Counted from the stretch's first letter, positions 1 through 10,185 are shown. The stretch is 64,000 bases of DNA from Achatina immaculata (GCA_009760885.1 CM019717.1:51979366-52043365), one strand, 5' to 3'. Notes: generated by a model from the letters alone, not told the origin. Numbers and translations: made by a program.

Positions 1-1
1 C

Positions 2-88
2 GTTAAAGAGGATACTCTTACTGAAGACAGAGATAATGAAAACCATTTGGAGACTGGCTCTACATTGACTAACTCTGTTAAAGACTAA
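2..88 (+). CDS. possible last part of an upstream coding exon
   Basis: One plus-strand frame is open from the window edge to a TAA at 86-88. It encodes about 28 hydrophilic, acidic residues ending in TNSVKD. The composition resembles the disordered tail of a real protein, but the stretch is too short to assign. The mariner insertion starts only 30 bp further on, as expected if it landed in a 3' UTR. It could equally be chance open frame. Confidence 0.18.
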   Translation, partial: VKEDTLTEDRDNENHLETGSTLTNSVKD

Positions 89-115
89 CAGTTCAAAGTT
101 CAGATCTTAACGCTG

Positions 116-1404
116 TACGAGGGTTGACTGATAAATTCGCGGCATAAGGTACAAATACTTGAAATACACAGTTGATATTAGGTGCATTTGTAGATCAGGT
201 TAATATAAGATTAAACATCAAGTTTCAAGAAATTAACTGCAAGCCAATTTTTTTTTTAACAGGCTACTGAAGTGGTAAGGGGTGGCAGAAACTGAGAAAA
301 ATTGATAAAATTTCTCATCCAGCAGTCATCAAAGGCTTATCATCGAAGGAGATCCATGAGGATATGGTAGACACTCTGGGGGAGAATGGCCCTTCTTACA
401 ACACAGTGAAGAAATGGCCAGCTCAGTTCAAACATGGAAGGGAGAGTCTGGAAGATGATCCCCGTCCAGGAAGACCAAGAACGGTAACCATCGATGAAAC
501 CACCGACAGAATCAATGACATGATAATGGAGGATCGACGACTAACTGAGTGGTACATTGCTACTGAGTTGGGCATCTCCCAGGAACGTGTTCATGCCATT
601 ATTCACAGTCATCTTCAAATGACAAAGGTCTCTGCTCGATGGGTCCCGAATCTTCTTGGAGCTGATCACAAACGGCAGCGTCTCAACATGTCAAGAGACA
701 ATCTTGGCCATTTTTCTGCAGATCCTGAAAAGTGTCTTGAGCAATTTGTGACTATGGATGAAACTTATGTTCATCATTTTCAACCAGAAACCAAAGAACA
801 GTCAAAGCAGTGGAAACATCATGGATCCCCATCTCCAAAGAAAGCAAGGGTGGTTCTGTCTTCAGGCAAAGTGATGACATCCATATTTTGGGATTCAGAA
901 GGTGTGCTATTGGTAGACTATATTCAAAAGGGCAGAACGGTCACCGGGGTCTATAACGCTAATCTTGCGAAGAAACTGCGGGTCAAATTGAAGGAAAAGC
1001 GTCGAGGGAAATTGACGAGAGGAGTCATCTTTCAGCAAGACAATGCTCCAGTTCACAAATCGGCGGTGGCAATGGCTGCCATTAATGAATGCGGCTTCCA
1101 GCTTCTTGAACATCCTCCGTATTCCCCAGATTTTGCCCCTTAGGACTACTACCTGTTTACCAAACTCAAAAAAGGAGCACAGTGGTCTCAAATTTGCTTC
1201 AGATGATGACGTCATTCATACTGTAGACCACTTTCTACTGGAACAAGATGCTGACTTTTACAAAGAAGGGATCCGTATGCTCCAGGATCGCTGGACTAAG
1301 TGCATAAACTAGCAAGGGGACTATGTTGAGAAATAAGCCAAAAAAGTTGTCCACAAAAAAATCCGTTGTACCTTAGGCCGCGAACTTATCAATCATCTCT
1401 CGTA
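116..1404 (+). mobile_element. mariner transposon, near full length, with inverted repeats and TA duplication
   Basis: Terminal inverted repeats of about 37 bp lie at 118-152 and 1368-1402 and match with a handful of mismatches; both begin CGAG. Both ends are flanked by TA (116-117 and 1403-1404), the standard mariner target duplication. The element is about 1285 bp, the usual mariner length, and contains one transposase relic. Its ends differ from those of the other two mariners in the window, so it belongs to a separate lineage. Confidence 0.93.
301..1336 (+). pseudogene. mariner transposase, inactivated
   Basis: The paired helix-turn-helix half (positions about 301-600, motif EDRRLTEWYIATELGISQE) is followed by the catalytic half. 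The first aspartate is in VTMDETYVHHF, the second in FQQDNAPVH, and the third follows SPDFAP in DYYLF, giving the mariner DD34D pattern. A TAG at 1141-1143 replaces the residue just before the third aspartate. A frameshift and stop near 1205 precede a recognisable C-terminus (DADFYKEGIRMLQDRW). A further in-frame stop lies near the end before GDYVEK. No start codon is visible upstream of 364 although homology extends to about 301, so the true start is damaged too. It is non-functional but fairly young. Confidence 0.92.
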
Positions 1405-1482
1405 ACTGCGACTTTATTGTTCAGTGGCTTCAGCGGCTACCTACTCATACCCGACACATCTTCAAGAAAAGAAAGTGAATTT

Positions 1483-1521
<39 letters not shown>

Positions 1522-1530
1522 GAAGGGCAG
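1483..1530. repeat. (CT)n microsatellite
   Basis: Almost pure CT dinucleotide repeat, about 24 units. Confidence 0.9.
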
Positions 1531-1612
1531 AATGTAAGACGGGCCTGCGTGCCCAATTCTTTACCCTTTAAAAATAAAGATTATTCATTCATTCATTCAT
1601 TCATTCTCTCTC
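1529..1612 (+). repeat. short retroposon 3' end, family K, with (ATTC)n tail
   Basis: About 60 bp beginning AAGGGCAGAATGTAAGA and ending in AATAAAGATT then (ATTC)n. The same sequence recurs at 38214-38280 with a different tail. Both contain the hairpin-forming GGGC CTGCGT GCCC. A shared body, an AATAAA motif and a simple-repeat tail are what a LINE or SINE 3' end looks like. The parent element is not in the window. Confidence 0.6.
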
Positions 1613-1924
1613 TCTCTCTCACACGCACGAACATACACACATATTATACATACATACATAAATACATACATACTCACACGCGACGTAGGATGATTTAGAG
1701 AGGAATTACCGAACTGAAATTCTTTTTTTTTTTTGCTATGCTGCTATGTTACTAAACATTTTCACTCCAAAAGGTAATGAAAATATAATTACACATATCT
1801 ACAAATTACCAGTTTTAAATATAATTTGTATACAACGGTTCTATGAGACCATAAAATTTAAACTACTGGTTCCACCGGGATAAAAAGCTGGGAAAGGCTG
1901 GTTTCGATACAGTGCACTTTTAAG

Positions 1925-1925
<1 letters not shown>

Positions 1926-2000
<75 letters not shown>
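1926..2000. repeat. (TA)n microsatellite
   Basis: About 37 uninterrupted TA units immediately before a LINE-A fragment. The same LINE copy ends in another TA run at about 2335-2366. Confidence 0.9.
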
Positions 2001-2002
<2 letters not shown>

Positions 2003-2007
<5 letters not shown>

Positions 2008-2331
2008 CAAGAACAACGTAGAGATAAGACAGATGAGCAAACAACAACCTGTCTCATGGATGATCAGAAAAAGAAGATGGACATATGTCGGTCATGTGAT
2101 GAGAAAGAACAATCAGAGGATCCTCAAGCAAGCTATCAAGTGGAACACAACAGGCCGAAGAAAAAGAGGTCGACCACGTGAAACTCTAAAGAGGAAATTG
2201 CTAACAGAGGCCAGTTCAGTGGGCATAACATCCCTTGATGAGATCGAAAAACTCTCCGAAGACAGGAAATCTTAGCGAACTACCATGCTGGGCCTATGTG
2301 ACGTTTAGCGGCCCGGGAAGGATGTAAGATG

Positions 2332-2335
<4 letters not shown>
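2003..2335 (+). pseudogene. LINE-A, C-terminal end of reverse transcriptase ORF and 3' end
   Basis: The frame encodes the region after the RT domain, including IRQMSKQQPVSWMIRKRRW, YVGHVMR and a KRGRPRETLKR basic stretch. Three other copies are in this window (12436-13548, 17144-17977, 23455-24065). A stop at 2273-2275 is followed in the same frame by residues matching the other copies (RTTMLGLCDV). The end shows the family's GGGAAGGATGTAAGAT 3' signature. It is severely 5'-truncated. Confidence 0.85.
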
Positions 2336-2370
<35 letters not shown>

Positions 2371-2845
2371 ACTTTAAAAACGTTATTCGCGTTTATCATA
2401 GCAAGTCAGTCAATCACAGCTCCAAGTGCAGGATCTGAAGGAAGGGCTAGAAATGCCCAGACAAAAATGGATTACTCCACGAAGTAGTTGCAATACAAGC
2501 TAACTTAACCAATCAGTCGGGTCATCCGTACAGTACAGGACATCGATTAATATTTATTGAAGTATTTACAAATGGCTGGTAATTTTTTAAACAGAAAATA
2601 ATTAATTCTGTGCTCTGTATTTAATATTTCTTTTCTGTAAACCTTTTCTCTTTATTTAGTACTCAGATATCACTGTACTGATCAATTCTAAAAAATCATA
2701 ATGGAAAAAAAAATTCAGAAGAAAATCCTTTAAATGACGATCAGTCGCTGTAGTGGTAACAGTTTTTAAGTCTAAGGTTGACTCAGCTCAAACAGGGAGT
2801 CATCTGACGGAAATTACTAAAGACGGCTGCTTGTGCTGCGGCCGC
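2336..2845. other. no recognisable gene
   Basis: After a TA run (2335-2366) I see no coding frame, repeat family or structural signal in this AT-rich stretch. Confidence 0.5.
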
Positions 2846-2974
2846 CGCCACCACCACCACCACCACTATTACTACTACTATACAACAACAACTACTACTA
2901 CTACTACTACTATTACTACTATTACTATTGCTACTACTACTGCTATACTACTACTACAACTACTACTACTACTA

Positions 2975-3009
<35 letters not shown>

Positions 3010-3055
3010 TACTACTACTACTACTACTACTACAACTACTACGACTACTACTACT
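2846..3055. repeat. (ACT)n trinucleotide array with a CCG/CAC start
   Basis: Imperfect CTA/ACT repeats over about 200 bp, preceded by GCC and CAC triplets. Open frames across it are polytyrosine or polythreonine artefacts. Confidence 0.9.
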
Positions 3056-3150
3056 AGTTCATTTTTCTTTCGAAATTTAGCTCCTATGTATTCTCTTTTA
3101 AGGTGTCTCCACCCTTTATTATTTATGTTTCACATATAGTAGCAGATTAA

Positions 3151-4092
3151 TACGAGTGTCATACCGAAAGTCGTGAGCAAAATTTTTTTTTAATTAGAAT
3201 TTATAGATTGAGAAAATATAAATTTATCACTTTAACTGCATCCTTTGCACTTCAAGTAGAGATCACATGGCGTCAACATCATATGTCATGCGACCACGCG
3301 GAGAATAAACAAAATGGTGGGTGCTGAAGTTTCGTTTCGTCAACGTGCTGTTATTGAGTTCCTCGTTACAGAGGAAATCCCCGCTGCTGAAATTCACCAA
3401 AGACTTCAACTTGCTTATGGAGATGTGTGTATTGGTGCCAGCAGTGTTAGGAGGTGAATGAAACATTTCAAAGATGGAAACACGAGCATCCAAGATGTGC
3501 ATCGCAGTGGTCGCTCTCGAACTGCCTCCACTGAACGCAAAGTGTAAATGGTTGACGACATCATTAAAGAAGACAGACGTGTCACAGTATCTGAAATCGC
3601 TGTAAATCTTTGAGTAGGACACAATGCAGTACAGGAAATGATTGAAACACTAGGCTATAGAAAAGTTTCTGCCCGCTGGATCCTACGTTTGTTGACTGAA
3701 GATCACAAAGCTGTGAGAAAAACCATCACTCAACTGAGGAAATTCAGAAAAGAGGTTGGGAAATTCTTCCACACCCTGCCTATAGCCCCGACCTGGCACC
3801 CAGTGACTACCATCTTTTCGGTTTTGTGAAAGAACAAATGCGAGGCCATCACTACGACACAGGAGAGAACGTCCAGAAAGCAGTGCGTCTGTCCTTCGGT
3901 CAGCTGGAACAGAATTCTACCGGGAGGGTATTTTCAAACTTGCAGAGAGATGGGAAAAATGTATGTAGAGAAATGGATATTATGTTGAAAAGTAAAGAAA
4001 AGGATGTAGTTTAAGGTGATACATTTATATTTACTCTATCTATAAATTCTGATTTTAAAAAATTGGTCATGACTGCCGGTATAGCCCTCGTA
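3151..4092 (+). mobile_element. mariner transposon with internal deletion
   Basis: Long inverted repeats of about 55 bp lie at 3153-3208 and 4038-4090. They start CGAG and share TTATAGAT at the inner edge, and TA flanks both ends (3151-3152, 4091-4092). The element is only about 938 bp because the middle of the transposase is missing, so it could move only with help in trans. Confidence 0.88.
3315..4014 (+). pseudogene. mariner transposase remnant lacking the catalytic core
   Basis: The N-terminal part is clear: FRQRAVIEFLVTEE, then VMVDDIIKEDRRVTVSEIA with in-frame stops, then KVSARWILRLLTEDHK. The sequence then jumps to the C-terminal third around AYSPDLAPSDYHLFGFVKE (frameshifted near 3745). 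The segment that should hold the first two catalytic aspartates is absent. Only the third, in APSDYHLF, survives. Several stops and shifts confirm it is dead. Confidence 0.85.
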
Positions 4093-4620
4093 TTATAATT
4101 TAATAATAAATGACTATGGTTTTTAAAATAAATAAATATGACATTTTTCTTGGATCTTTGTTTAAATATGTTCATTTTTTTTTCTAAATAGCAGTTTTAT
4201 CCCAGCTGAGAAACGTTGATCTACACTGAAAGGGACCAGCAAAACCAGCCAATTATTTTTGCCCGCTGGTGTAGTTAAATCTAGGAGTCTTCAGTTGTTC
4301 AACATCTTCAGTAACTAAGCTTCAGTAATTTATTTGCACGTTAGTGTGTTTTTCATTTTGTTCGTTTTACATCACTGTTTCAACTATCATCATCATCGTC
4401 ATTGTCGTCGTCATCATCATCATCATCATCGGGAAGCCTAAAGAGGCATTTATGCGTTATATAGGAAAAACACGTGTCCCCCTTTTCAAAAACTAACAAA
4501 TGGTTTCCTCTGTATGGAAACATCATCCAAATATATTTTTTCAAAACATGAACAACTACTTTTGTTTAAATCCAAGTCCTTACGCACAGTAACATTTTGA
4601 ATATCAGAATGAAAAAAACC
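4093..4620. other. no gene; short (CAT)n tract
   Basis: AT-rich DNA with a CAT/CGT triplet run at about 4389-4431. Nothing else is recognisable. Confidence 0.5.
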
Positions 4621-5050
4621 AAACATATAGGAACGTATCATGGATGAGACAAAACATAACAACAAACATATAGAAATGTATCATGGATGAGACAGAGCAT
4701 AACAACAAACATATAGAAATGTATCATGGTTGAGACAGAGCATAACAACAAACATATAGAAATGTATCATGGATGAGACAGAGCATAACAACAAACATAT
4801 AGAAATGTATCATGGTTGAGACAGAGCATAACAACAAACATATAGAAATGTATCATGGATGAGACAGAGCATAACAACAAACATATAGAAATGTATCATG
4901 GTTGAGACAGAGCATAACAACAAACATATAGAAATGTATCATGGATGAGACAGAGCATAACAACAAACATATAGAAATGTATCATGGTTGAGACAGAGCA
5001 TAACAACAAACATATAGAAATGTATCATGGATGAGACAGAGCATACTAAC
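4621..5050 (+). repeat. 43-bp tandem repeat, 10 copies, with 86-bp higher-order alternation
   Basis: Ten units begin at 4621 and every 43 bp after (4664, 4707 ... 5008), each starting AAACATATAG. From the second unit on, copies alternate strictly between GGATGAG and GGTTGAG, so the real period is 86 bp. The first unit has extra changes, as expected for an array edge. Confidence 0.96.
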
Positions 5051-5164
5051 ATCAAATCTTTAGAGACAAGCACCATCAGAAACCAAACATTCAGCATCAA
5101 ACACTGGAACCAACAACAAGTTTTCTATACCACCTACTAAGTCTGACTTATGTCTTCAGAAACA

Positions 5165-5745
5165 AAAGCTGCGCGTTCTTGGCCTTTTTCGACATAAAAA
5201 CAGCTTGAGGGTAAAGACTCAGTCAAGGGTCACTGCTAATACACCAGTAGTTTTTCAGCAAGATGTAATGCCCTTCCGCGTTCCAAATTAACACATTCAT
5301 TGATTTACTTAAAAAGAAATTAAATTTCTTTAAAAAAAAAAACCAGTTCAAGAAAGTTTTAGAAGAGCTGAACTAAGAGTCGAGACACACAATCGCCGTG
5401 GATCTGTGCAAGCGAATACAGCTAATGTAGTACAGTGCTTTAGTTCAATTATGGTAATTTGCCAAGTCCCATCGCTCCCAGCTCATATCCTTTCCTTCTT
5501 GTAGCAGATGTAACAGGGAAATGTGTGTTTGAATAAAGTGCTCCACTGACCTTCACAAAATTTAAACACGTACACATACACACACGTTGACACAAAACCC
5601 AGTCACTTCTCCCCCGCCTCTTCCCCAGTGGCGTAACTAGTTCAGACTCGTTCTCAAAGAGCCACATTTGGGAGAGAGTTCGCCTTGAACATCTCACAAA
5701 AGGTGAACAGCAGTGAAGGAAATCACTCGCTAGTGGCTATATAAT
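5165..5745 (+). repeat. dispersed non-coding block, copy 1
   Basis: About 580 bp collinear with 16505-17025 in the same orientation. Matching landmarks in order are GACATAAAAACA, CAGTCAAGG, TAATGCCCTTCC, ATGTAACAGGGAAATGTG, TGACCTTCACAAA and TTGCCTTGAACATCTCA. No coding signal was found. It is either an unclassified dispersed repeat or an old segmental duplication. Confidence 0.75.
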
Positions 5746-5802
5746 CGTTTTGTTTCAAGAAAACTCACTAATTAGAAATTGTATGAATAAGAAAAATCAT
5801 AC

Positions 5803-6068
5803 GCAAAAAATCCGGACTTTGGGAATCCCTGTGGTTGCAGATCTTGAGAAAGTAACCAAGTGGTGAAACTTCTTCAATGTAAGGATTGAAGTGTTCGGGT
5901 GCCACAAGGACATGGTAGTTGCGATCATCATATCCGTTTTGGGGCTTGAGTTGACGGACCGTGAGTCCATAATTGGTCTGCAGAAGCTGCACGACGATCT
6001 CTGGGCTCTCAATGAAAGGACATAAGGCAGCACTTGGTAATTCGAAAACGTCGTCGTCATTGCTCGGG
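5803..6068 (-). CDS. lone exon of a second hydroxylysine kinase-like gene
   Basis: The minus strand reads ESPEIVVQLLQTNYGLTVRQ ... GYDDRNYHVLV ... LGYFLKICNHRDSQSPDFL. This lines up with the first coding exon of the HYKK-like gene at 53114 (SYDDQNFLVEV, HGYVLKVLNSLDSLKPDVV). The motif is the N-lobe start of APH-fold kinases of the HYKK type. A donor (gtatga) follows at 5802 with the same phase as in the other gene. An acceptor-like ctacag precedes 6068, and no in-frame ATG is present, so the start must lie in another exon to the right. Exons 2-5 are not found on the minus strand between 5803 and the left edge. Either the rest lies outside the window or this is an orphan exon. Confidence 0.72.
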
Positions 6069-6099
6069 CTGTAGAATGCACGAACACAACTTTTGAAGA

Positions 6100-6526
6100 A
6101 GAGAGAACATGATCATTTAACAAATAAAGATAATGTTCTTCTACACTTCTTTCATTATTGATATAATCATTCATTTTATGCTGCCATAATCAGACTGAAC
6201 AAACTCAACCTGTAAGTATCATATATACGTATTACCATGACACTGGAAAGTGGTACACGCAAGATTAAAATATGAAATTTTATATGAAGCCAACTATTGC
6301 CTGACCTAAATTTAACACAAAAAAGTAAAATCGCACTTGGTAGTAATAACATGAAGGTTAAGAGACAGATAAGACGGACAGAGGCGACCGATATTTCATA
6401 AGAGATACAACTGTTTGTCTTACCAGTTCATGTTTGTGTCAAGGAACTCTGGTGGTTTATCACTTTTGGTTGACATTATAACTTTTATCTGGTGAGAACA
6501 AAGACGTAACATCTCAAAGAAATGTA
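6100..6526. other. no recognisable gene
   Basis: Presumed intron or upstream sequence of the lone HYKK-like exon. No repeat family or exon is recognised. Confidence 0.4.
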
Positions 6527-8683
6527 ACTCCGTCAACTTCTTCTTCTTCTTCTTCGTTCGCACTGTCTGTCTATATCTGCAGTCCTGTCTCTTGGATAAA
6601 TGTCACTGTTTTTTGTAACTCATGTATGGAACCGTAGAGCTTATCTTCTTTAGTGGTTTCACTGGGCCAGTAATTATTTCTCAGTGTCTCGTAGTTGATG
6701 CAGTTCTGGAGGATATGTTCCACGGTTTGGGGCACCTGGGCACATGTACATAGATTAGTAGTACCAACCTTAAACTTTGTATACATATGACTTCGGAGTC
6801 GGCTGTGTCCTGTTCGGAGACGGAAGATGGTGACTTGTTCCTTTCTGTTTAGCATGTGATAGTCATCATGTGGTGGTGTTTGTGGCTTCCTGTAGGTTTT
6901 TATCATGCTTTTCTTCTGATTATAGGTGACTGGTATGTCTGGTTGCTCCATTTCTGTGCCCTCTTTGGCCAGATGGTCAGCTTTCTCATTGCCTGGTATC
7001 CCACAGTGGGAGGGAATCCATTGCAAAGTGGCTCCATGTTGTAAGCCAATTTTTGACAAGGCATCCTTAAGGTCTGGTAGTTTGTTGCACTGAAGAGCCT
7101 CCAGTACTGATCTTGCATCTGTGAGAATTACTACAGGACATGTATCAATTCTGGAGTCTGATAGTTTTTCAACTGCAGCAATAATTGCTCTAACTTCTGC
7201 ATCAAAGTTGTTGCAGTATTTACCAGTGGGTATGGAAATCTTGTCAATGGTGTTGTTTGGATATTCAATATATGCTCCTGCCCCACCATTCTTTATGGCA
7301 TTATGTGCAGATCCATCTGTATACACACGTATCCAGGTGTCACATGGATATTTGTCATCTAGAACACTAAGTGTGGCTGTTGATCTTACAAGACTGCTCT
7401 GCATCTCACCATTCTGCACACCTTTCACTTCAGTCTGAATAGTTATTTGTGTATAATCTGCTTCTTTCCATGGTGTATGCTCTGGTACAGATGATAATGG
7501 AGTGACTACAGTTGGAAGGTCAGGTATCAGCTTACGCATACGCTTGGCCTGATGAATGAAGCTGCTTCTTTTAAGCCGTCCTAATGCCAAGTTATTGAAT
7601 CTCTCCTTCAGGGGATGGCTTACAGAGCTAAGGAATTTTTCTCCCATGGTCATGACCTTTGTGTCTCTACGTTCCTTTAGTGCTTGAACACCAACTATTT
7701 TCTGCATTTCTACTATTGATGTGGACCTCATGGCACCTGTGATAATCCGTAGTGACTGATTTTGAACCTTGTCTAGATTATGCAGCGTAGTGTTTGATGC
7801 TGTGCACCAAGATGTTGAGCCATATTCTAAATGTGGTAGAATACTTTGCTGATATACGTTCTTGAGGATTCTTTCACTAGCTCCCCATGTAGTCCCACTC
7901 AATTTTCTTAATATGGCTAGTTTTCTTCTGGCTTTTGCTTCTGCACTGTTGATGTGTTGCTTCCAAGTCAGTTTTGAGTCAAGAGTCACTCCTAAGTAAG
8001 TGGGTTGATTGTCCATCCTTAAGGGTATTTCATTTACAAAGATCTTACCTGCTTTCTGTTTAGATGAGAGGGTGAACAGAGTGGTGCTTGATTTCTCTGT
8101 GTTGATACTTACACACCATTTGTTTGTCCATGATGTCAAGATGTCTGCTGCTCTTTGGAGTCTCTGTGTAGCAACTGTCGCATATTCATCTGTACACCAC
8201 ATGACCAGATCATCTGCATACAGTGCCGCTTTGATTCCATAGGGAAGTTCCTTGACCAGGTCATTAATGAATACAAGGAATAGTGTAGGCGAAAGGACTC
8301 CTCCTTGTGGTACACCGTGTCGCAGAAGTACTTTCTGGCTTTTGTGTCCATCCATTACTACTCTAGCTCTTCTATTGTGTAAATAGGACTTTATCCAGTT
8401 GTACAGTCTTCCATTCACATTGCAGTTTCTTAGTTTCCACAACAGACCTTTTTTCCATACTTTATCAAAGGCTTTCTTCAGGTCTATCCACGCTGCTAGT
8501 ACAAGGTTTTTCTCTTGGAATGCATCCTCAATCTCTTGAGAGAGATAGGTCACTTGATCTTCCGTACTGTAGTACTGCCTAAATCCTGCTTGTTGTGGAA
8601 CGAGAAGGTTTTCACTTTCTAGGTACCATTTTAGCCTCAGGTCAATGATGCGTTCCATCGTTTTGCATAGGACTCCGTCAACT
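6527..8683 (-). mobile_element. LINE-F (RT + RNase H), 5'-truncated, with 12-bp target duplication
   Basis: A perfect 12-bp direct repeat, ACTCCGTCAACT, lies at 6527-6538 and 8672-8683. Between the copies is a minus-strand LINE whose 3' end is GCGAACGAAG(AAG)n. Its 5' end is truncated inside the RT domain. These are the marks of one target-primed insertion of about 2.13 kb. The coding region has no stop or frameshift, so it is recent. Confidence 0.95.
6571..8670 (-). CDS. LINE-F ORF2 fragment: reverse transcriptase, RNase H and C-terminal zinc motif
   Basis: Numbering from the ATG at 8658, the RT shows IDLKKAFDKVW (about 59-68), GVPQGGVLSPTLF (115-127) and the YADD box (147-150). RNase H follows with all four acidic residues: D448 in YTDGSA, E488 in DAEVRAI, D514 in LTDARSVLEAL and D561 in GNEKADHLAK. 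A C-terminal C637-x-C639, H648, C653 pattern ends the protein. RT plus RNase H with this zinc motif is typical of I/Jockey-superclade LINEs. The frame stays open upstream of the ATG (LCKT) to the truncation at 8671, so that ATG is internal and the endonuclease and ORF1 are missing. It is uninterrupted for 695 codons. It lies next to no host gene and is not expected to be autonomous. Confidence 0.95.
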   Translation of the reverse strand, partial: LCKTMERIIDLRLKWYLESENLLVPQQAGFRQYYSTEDQVTYLSQEIEDAFQEKNLVLAAWIDLKKAFDKVWKKGLLWKLRNCNVNGRLYNWIKSYLHNRRARVVMDGHKSQKVLLRHGVPQGGVLSPTLFLVFINDLVKELPYGIKAALYADDLVMWCTDEYATVATQRLQRAADILTSWTNKWCVSINTEKSSTTLFTLSSKQKAGKIFVNEIPLRMDNQPTYLGVTLDSKLTWKQHINSAEAKARRKLAILRKLSGTTWGASERILKNVYQQSILPHLEYGSTSWCTASNTTLHNLDKVQNQSLRIITGAMRSTSIVEMQKIVGVQALKERRDTKVMTMGEKFLSSVSHPLKERFNNLALGRLKRSSFIHQAKRMRKLIPDLPTVVTPLSSVPEHTPWKEADYTQITIQTEVKGVQNGEMQSSLVRSTATLSVLDDKYPCDTWIRVYTDGSAHNAIKNGGAGAYIEYPNNTIDKISIPTGKYCNNFDAEVRAIIAAVEKLSDSRIDTCPVVILTDARSVLEALQCNKLPDLKDALSKIGLQHGATLQWIPSHCGIPGNEKADHLAKEGTEMEQPDIPVTYNQKKSMIKTYRKPQTPPHDDYHMLNRKEQVTIFRLRTGHSRLRSHMYTKFKVGTTNLCTCAQVPQTVEHILQNCINYETLRNNYWPSETTKEDKLYGSIHELQKTVTFIQETGLQI

Positions 8684-8789
8684 AAATTCTCTCTCTCTCT
8701 CTCTCACACACACACTTTTAAACATTTCATTCACTTGTTAATAACACTAAATTTATTTATTTATTTTTCACTTGTGATTGTTTCAACAC
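8684..8789. repeat. (CT)n(CA)n microsatellite and AT-rich DNA
   Basis: CT then CA dinucleotides at about 8689-8714, directly beside the LINE-F target duplication. Confidence 0.8.
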
Positions 8790-9734
8790 TTTTGTTAACA
8801 TGGTGTCTCCAGCCACAGACTACACCACAGTTTTGTTAACATGGTGTCTCCAGCCACGGACTACACCACAGTTTTGTTAACATGGTGTCTCCAGCCACGG
8901 ACTACACCACAGTTTTGTTAACATGGTGTCTCCAGCCACGGACTACACCACAGTTTTGTTAACATGGTGTCTCCAGCCACGGACTACACCACAGTTTTGT
9001 TAACATGGTGTCTCCAGCCACGGACTACACCACAGTTTTGTTAACATGGTGTCTCCAGCCACGGACTACACAGTTTTGTTAACATGTGTCTCCAGCCACG
9101 GACTACACCACAGTTTTGATAACATGGTGTCTCCAGCCACGGACTACACCACAGTTTTGATAACATGGTGTCTCCAGCCACGGACTACACCACAGTTTTG
9201 ATAACATGGTGTCTCCAGCCACGGACTACACCACAGTTTTGATAACATGGTGTCTCCAGCCACGGACTACACCACAGTTTTGATAACATGGTGTCTCCAG
9301 CCACGGACTACACCACAGTTTTGTTAACATGGTGTCTCCAGCCACGGACTACACCACAGTTTTGTTAACATGGTGTCTCCAGCCACGGACTACACCACAG
9401 TTTTGTTAACATGGTGTCTCCAGCCACGGACTACACCACAGTTTTGATAACATGGTGTCTCCAGCCACGGACTACACCACAGTTTTGATAACATGGTGTC
9501 TCCAGCCACGGACTACACCACAGTTTTGATAACATGGTGTCTCCAGCCACGGACTACACCACAGTTTTGATAACATGGTGTCTCCAGCCACGGACTACAC
9601 CACAGTTTTGATAACATGGTGTCTCCAGCCACGGACTACACCACAGTTTTGATAACATGGTGTCTCCAGCCACGGACTACACCACAGTTTTGATAACATG
9701 GTGTCTCCAGCCACGGACTACACCACAGTTTTGA
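8790..9734 (+). repeat. 41-bp minisatellite, about 23 copies
   Basis: Units start TTTTGTTAACATGGTG and contain CCAGCCACGGACTAC. The copies are nearly identical except for one position, GTTAAC or GATAAC. Variants occur in blocks: about 8 T-type, 5 A-type, 3 T-type, then 7 A-type. One unit near 9067-9085 lacks a few bases. Low divergence and block structure imply recent expansion by copying several units at a time. Confidence 0.96.
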
Positions 9735-9906
9735 ATCACGGGAACCTCTATCGGGGACCAAAACTGAAAACCCAGCCTGCACTTTTCGTGTTTATCTCGC
9801 TCTAAGTAAGCAGCCATTAGTCTCTCTCTGTCTCTGTCTCTCTCTCTCACACATAAGAGAGAGAGAGAGAGCGAAAGAGAGAGAGAGAGCGACAGAGAGA
9901 GACAGC

Positions 9907-9950
<44 letters not shown>

Positions 9951-10185
9951 ACCTAGGAAACCGGTATATATGTTGCACTTGACAATTTGTAACAACTCAC
10001 ATACTTCTAGGAGTCATGACCCAGAAAGGCTACCCTTTTAGAGTGTCTGAAATGCTTGACTGAAAGAGGGTATGGAGGAAGTACTTCTCTGATGATCTGG
10101 GGAGTTGTATTACTGTTTTACTCTCTGCAACAGAATTTCCTGCCTATATAGGCACTTTTTAAAGATTACACTTAACTATTAACTA
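9735..10185. repeat. (CT)n/(GA)n tracts, otherwise nothing recognised
   Basis: CT and GA runs occupy about 9820-9953; because CT is followed by GA they form a long purine/pyrimidine inverted tract. The rest holds no gene I can support. Confidence 0.7.

Noticed and set aside
1858..2040. Minus-strand frame with Ile-Tyr repeats
   Set aside because: Translation of a (TA)n microsatellite.
2753..3139. Open frames rich in Thr or Tyr
   Set aside because: Translation of an ACT/CTA trinucleotide array.
3263..3622. Minus-strand frame of 119 codons
   Set aside because: Antisense of the mariner remnant at 3315-4014.
8790..9734. CRISPR-like array
   Set aside because: The units are directly adjacent with no unique spacers, in a eukaryotic intergenic setting; it is a minisatellite.
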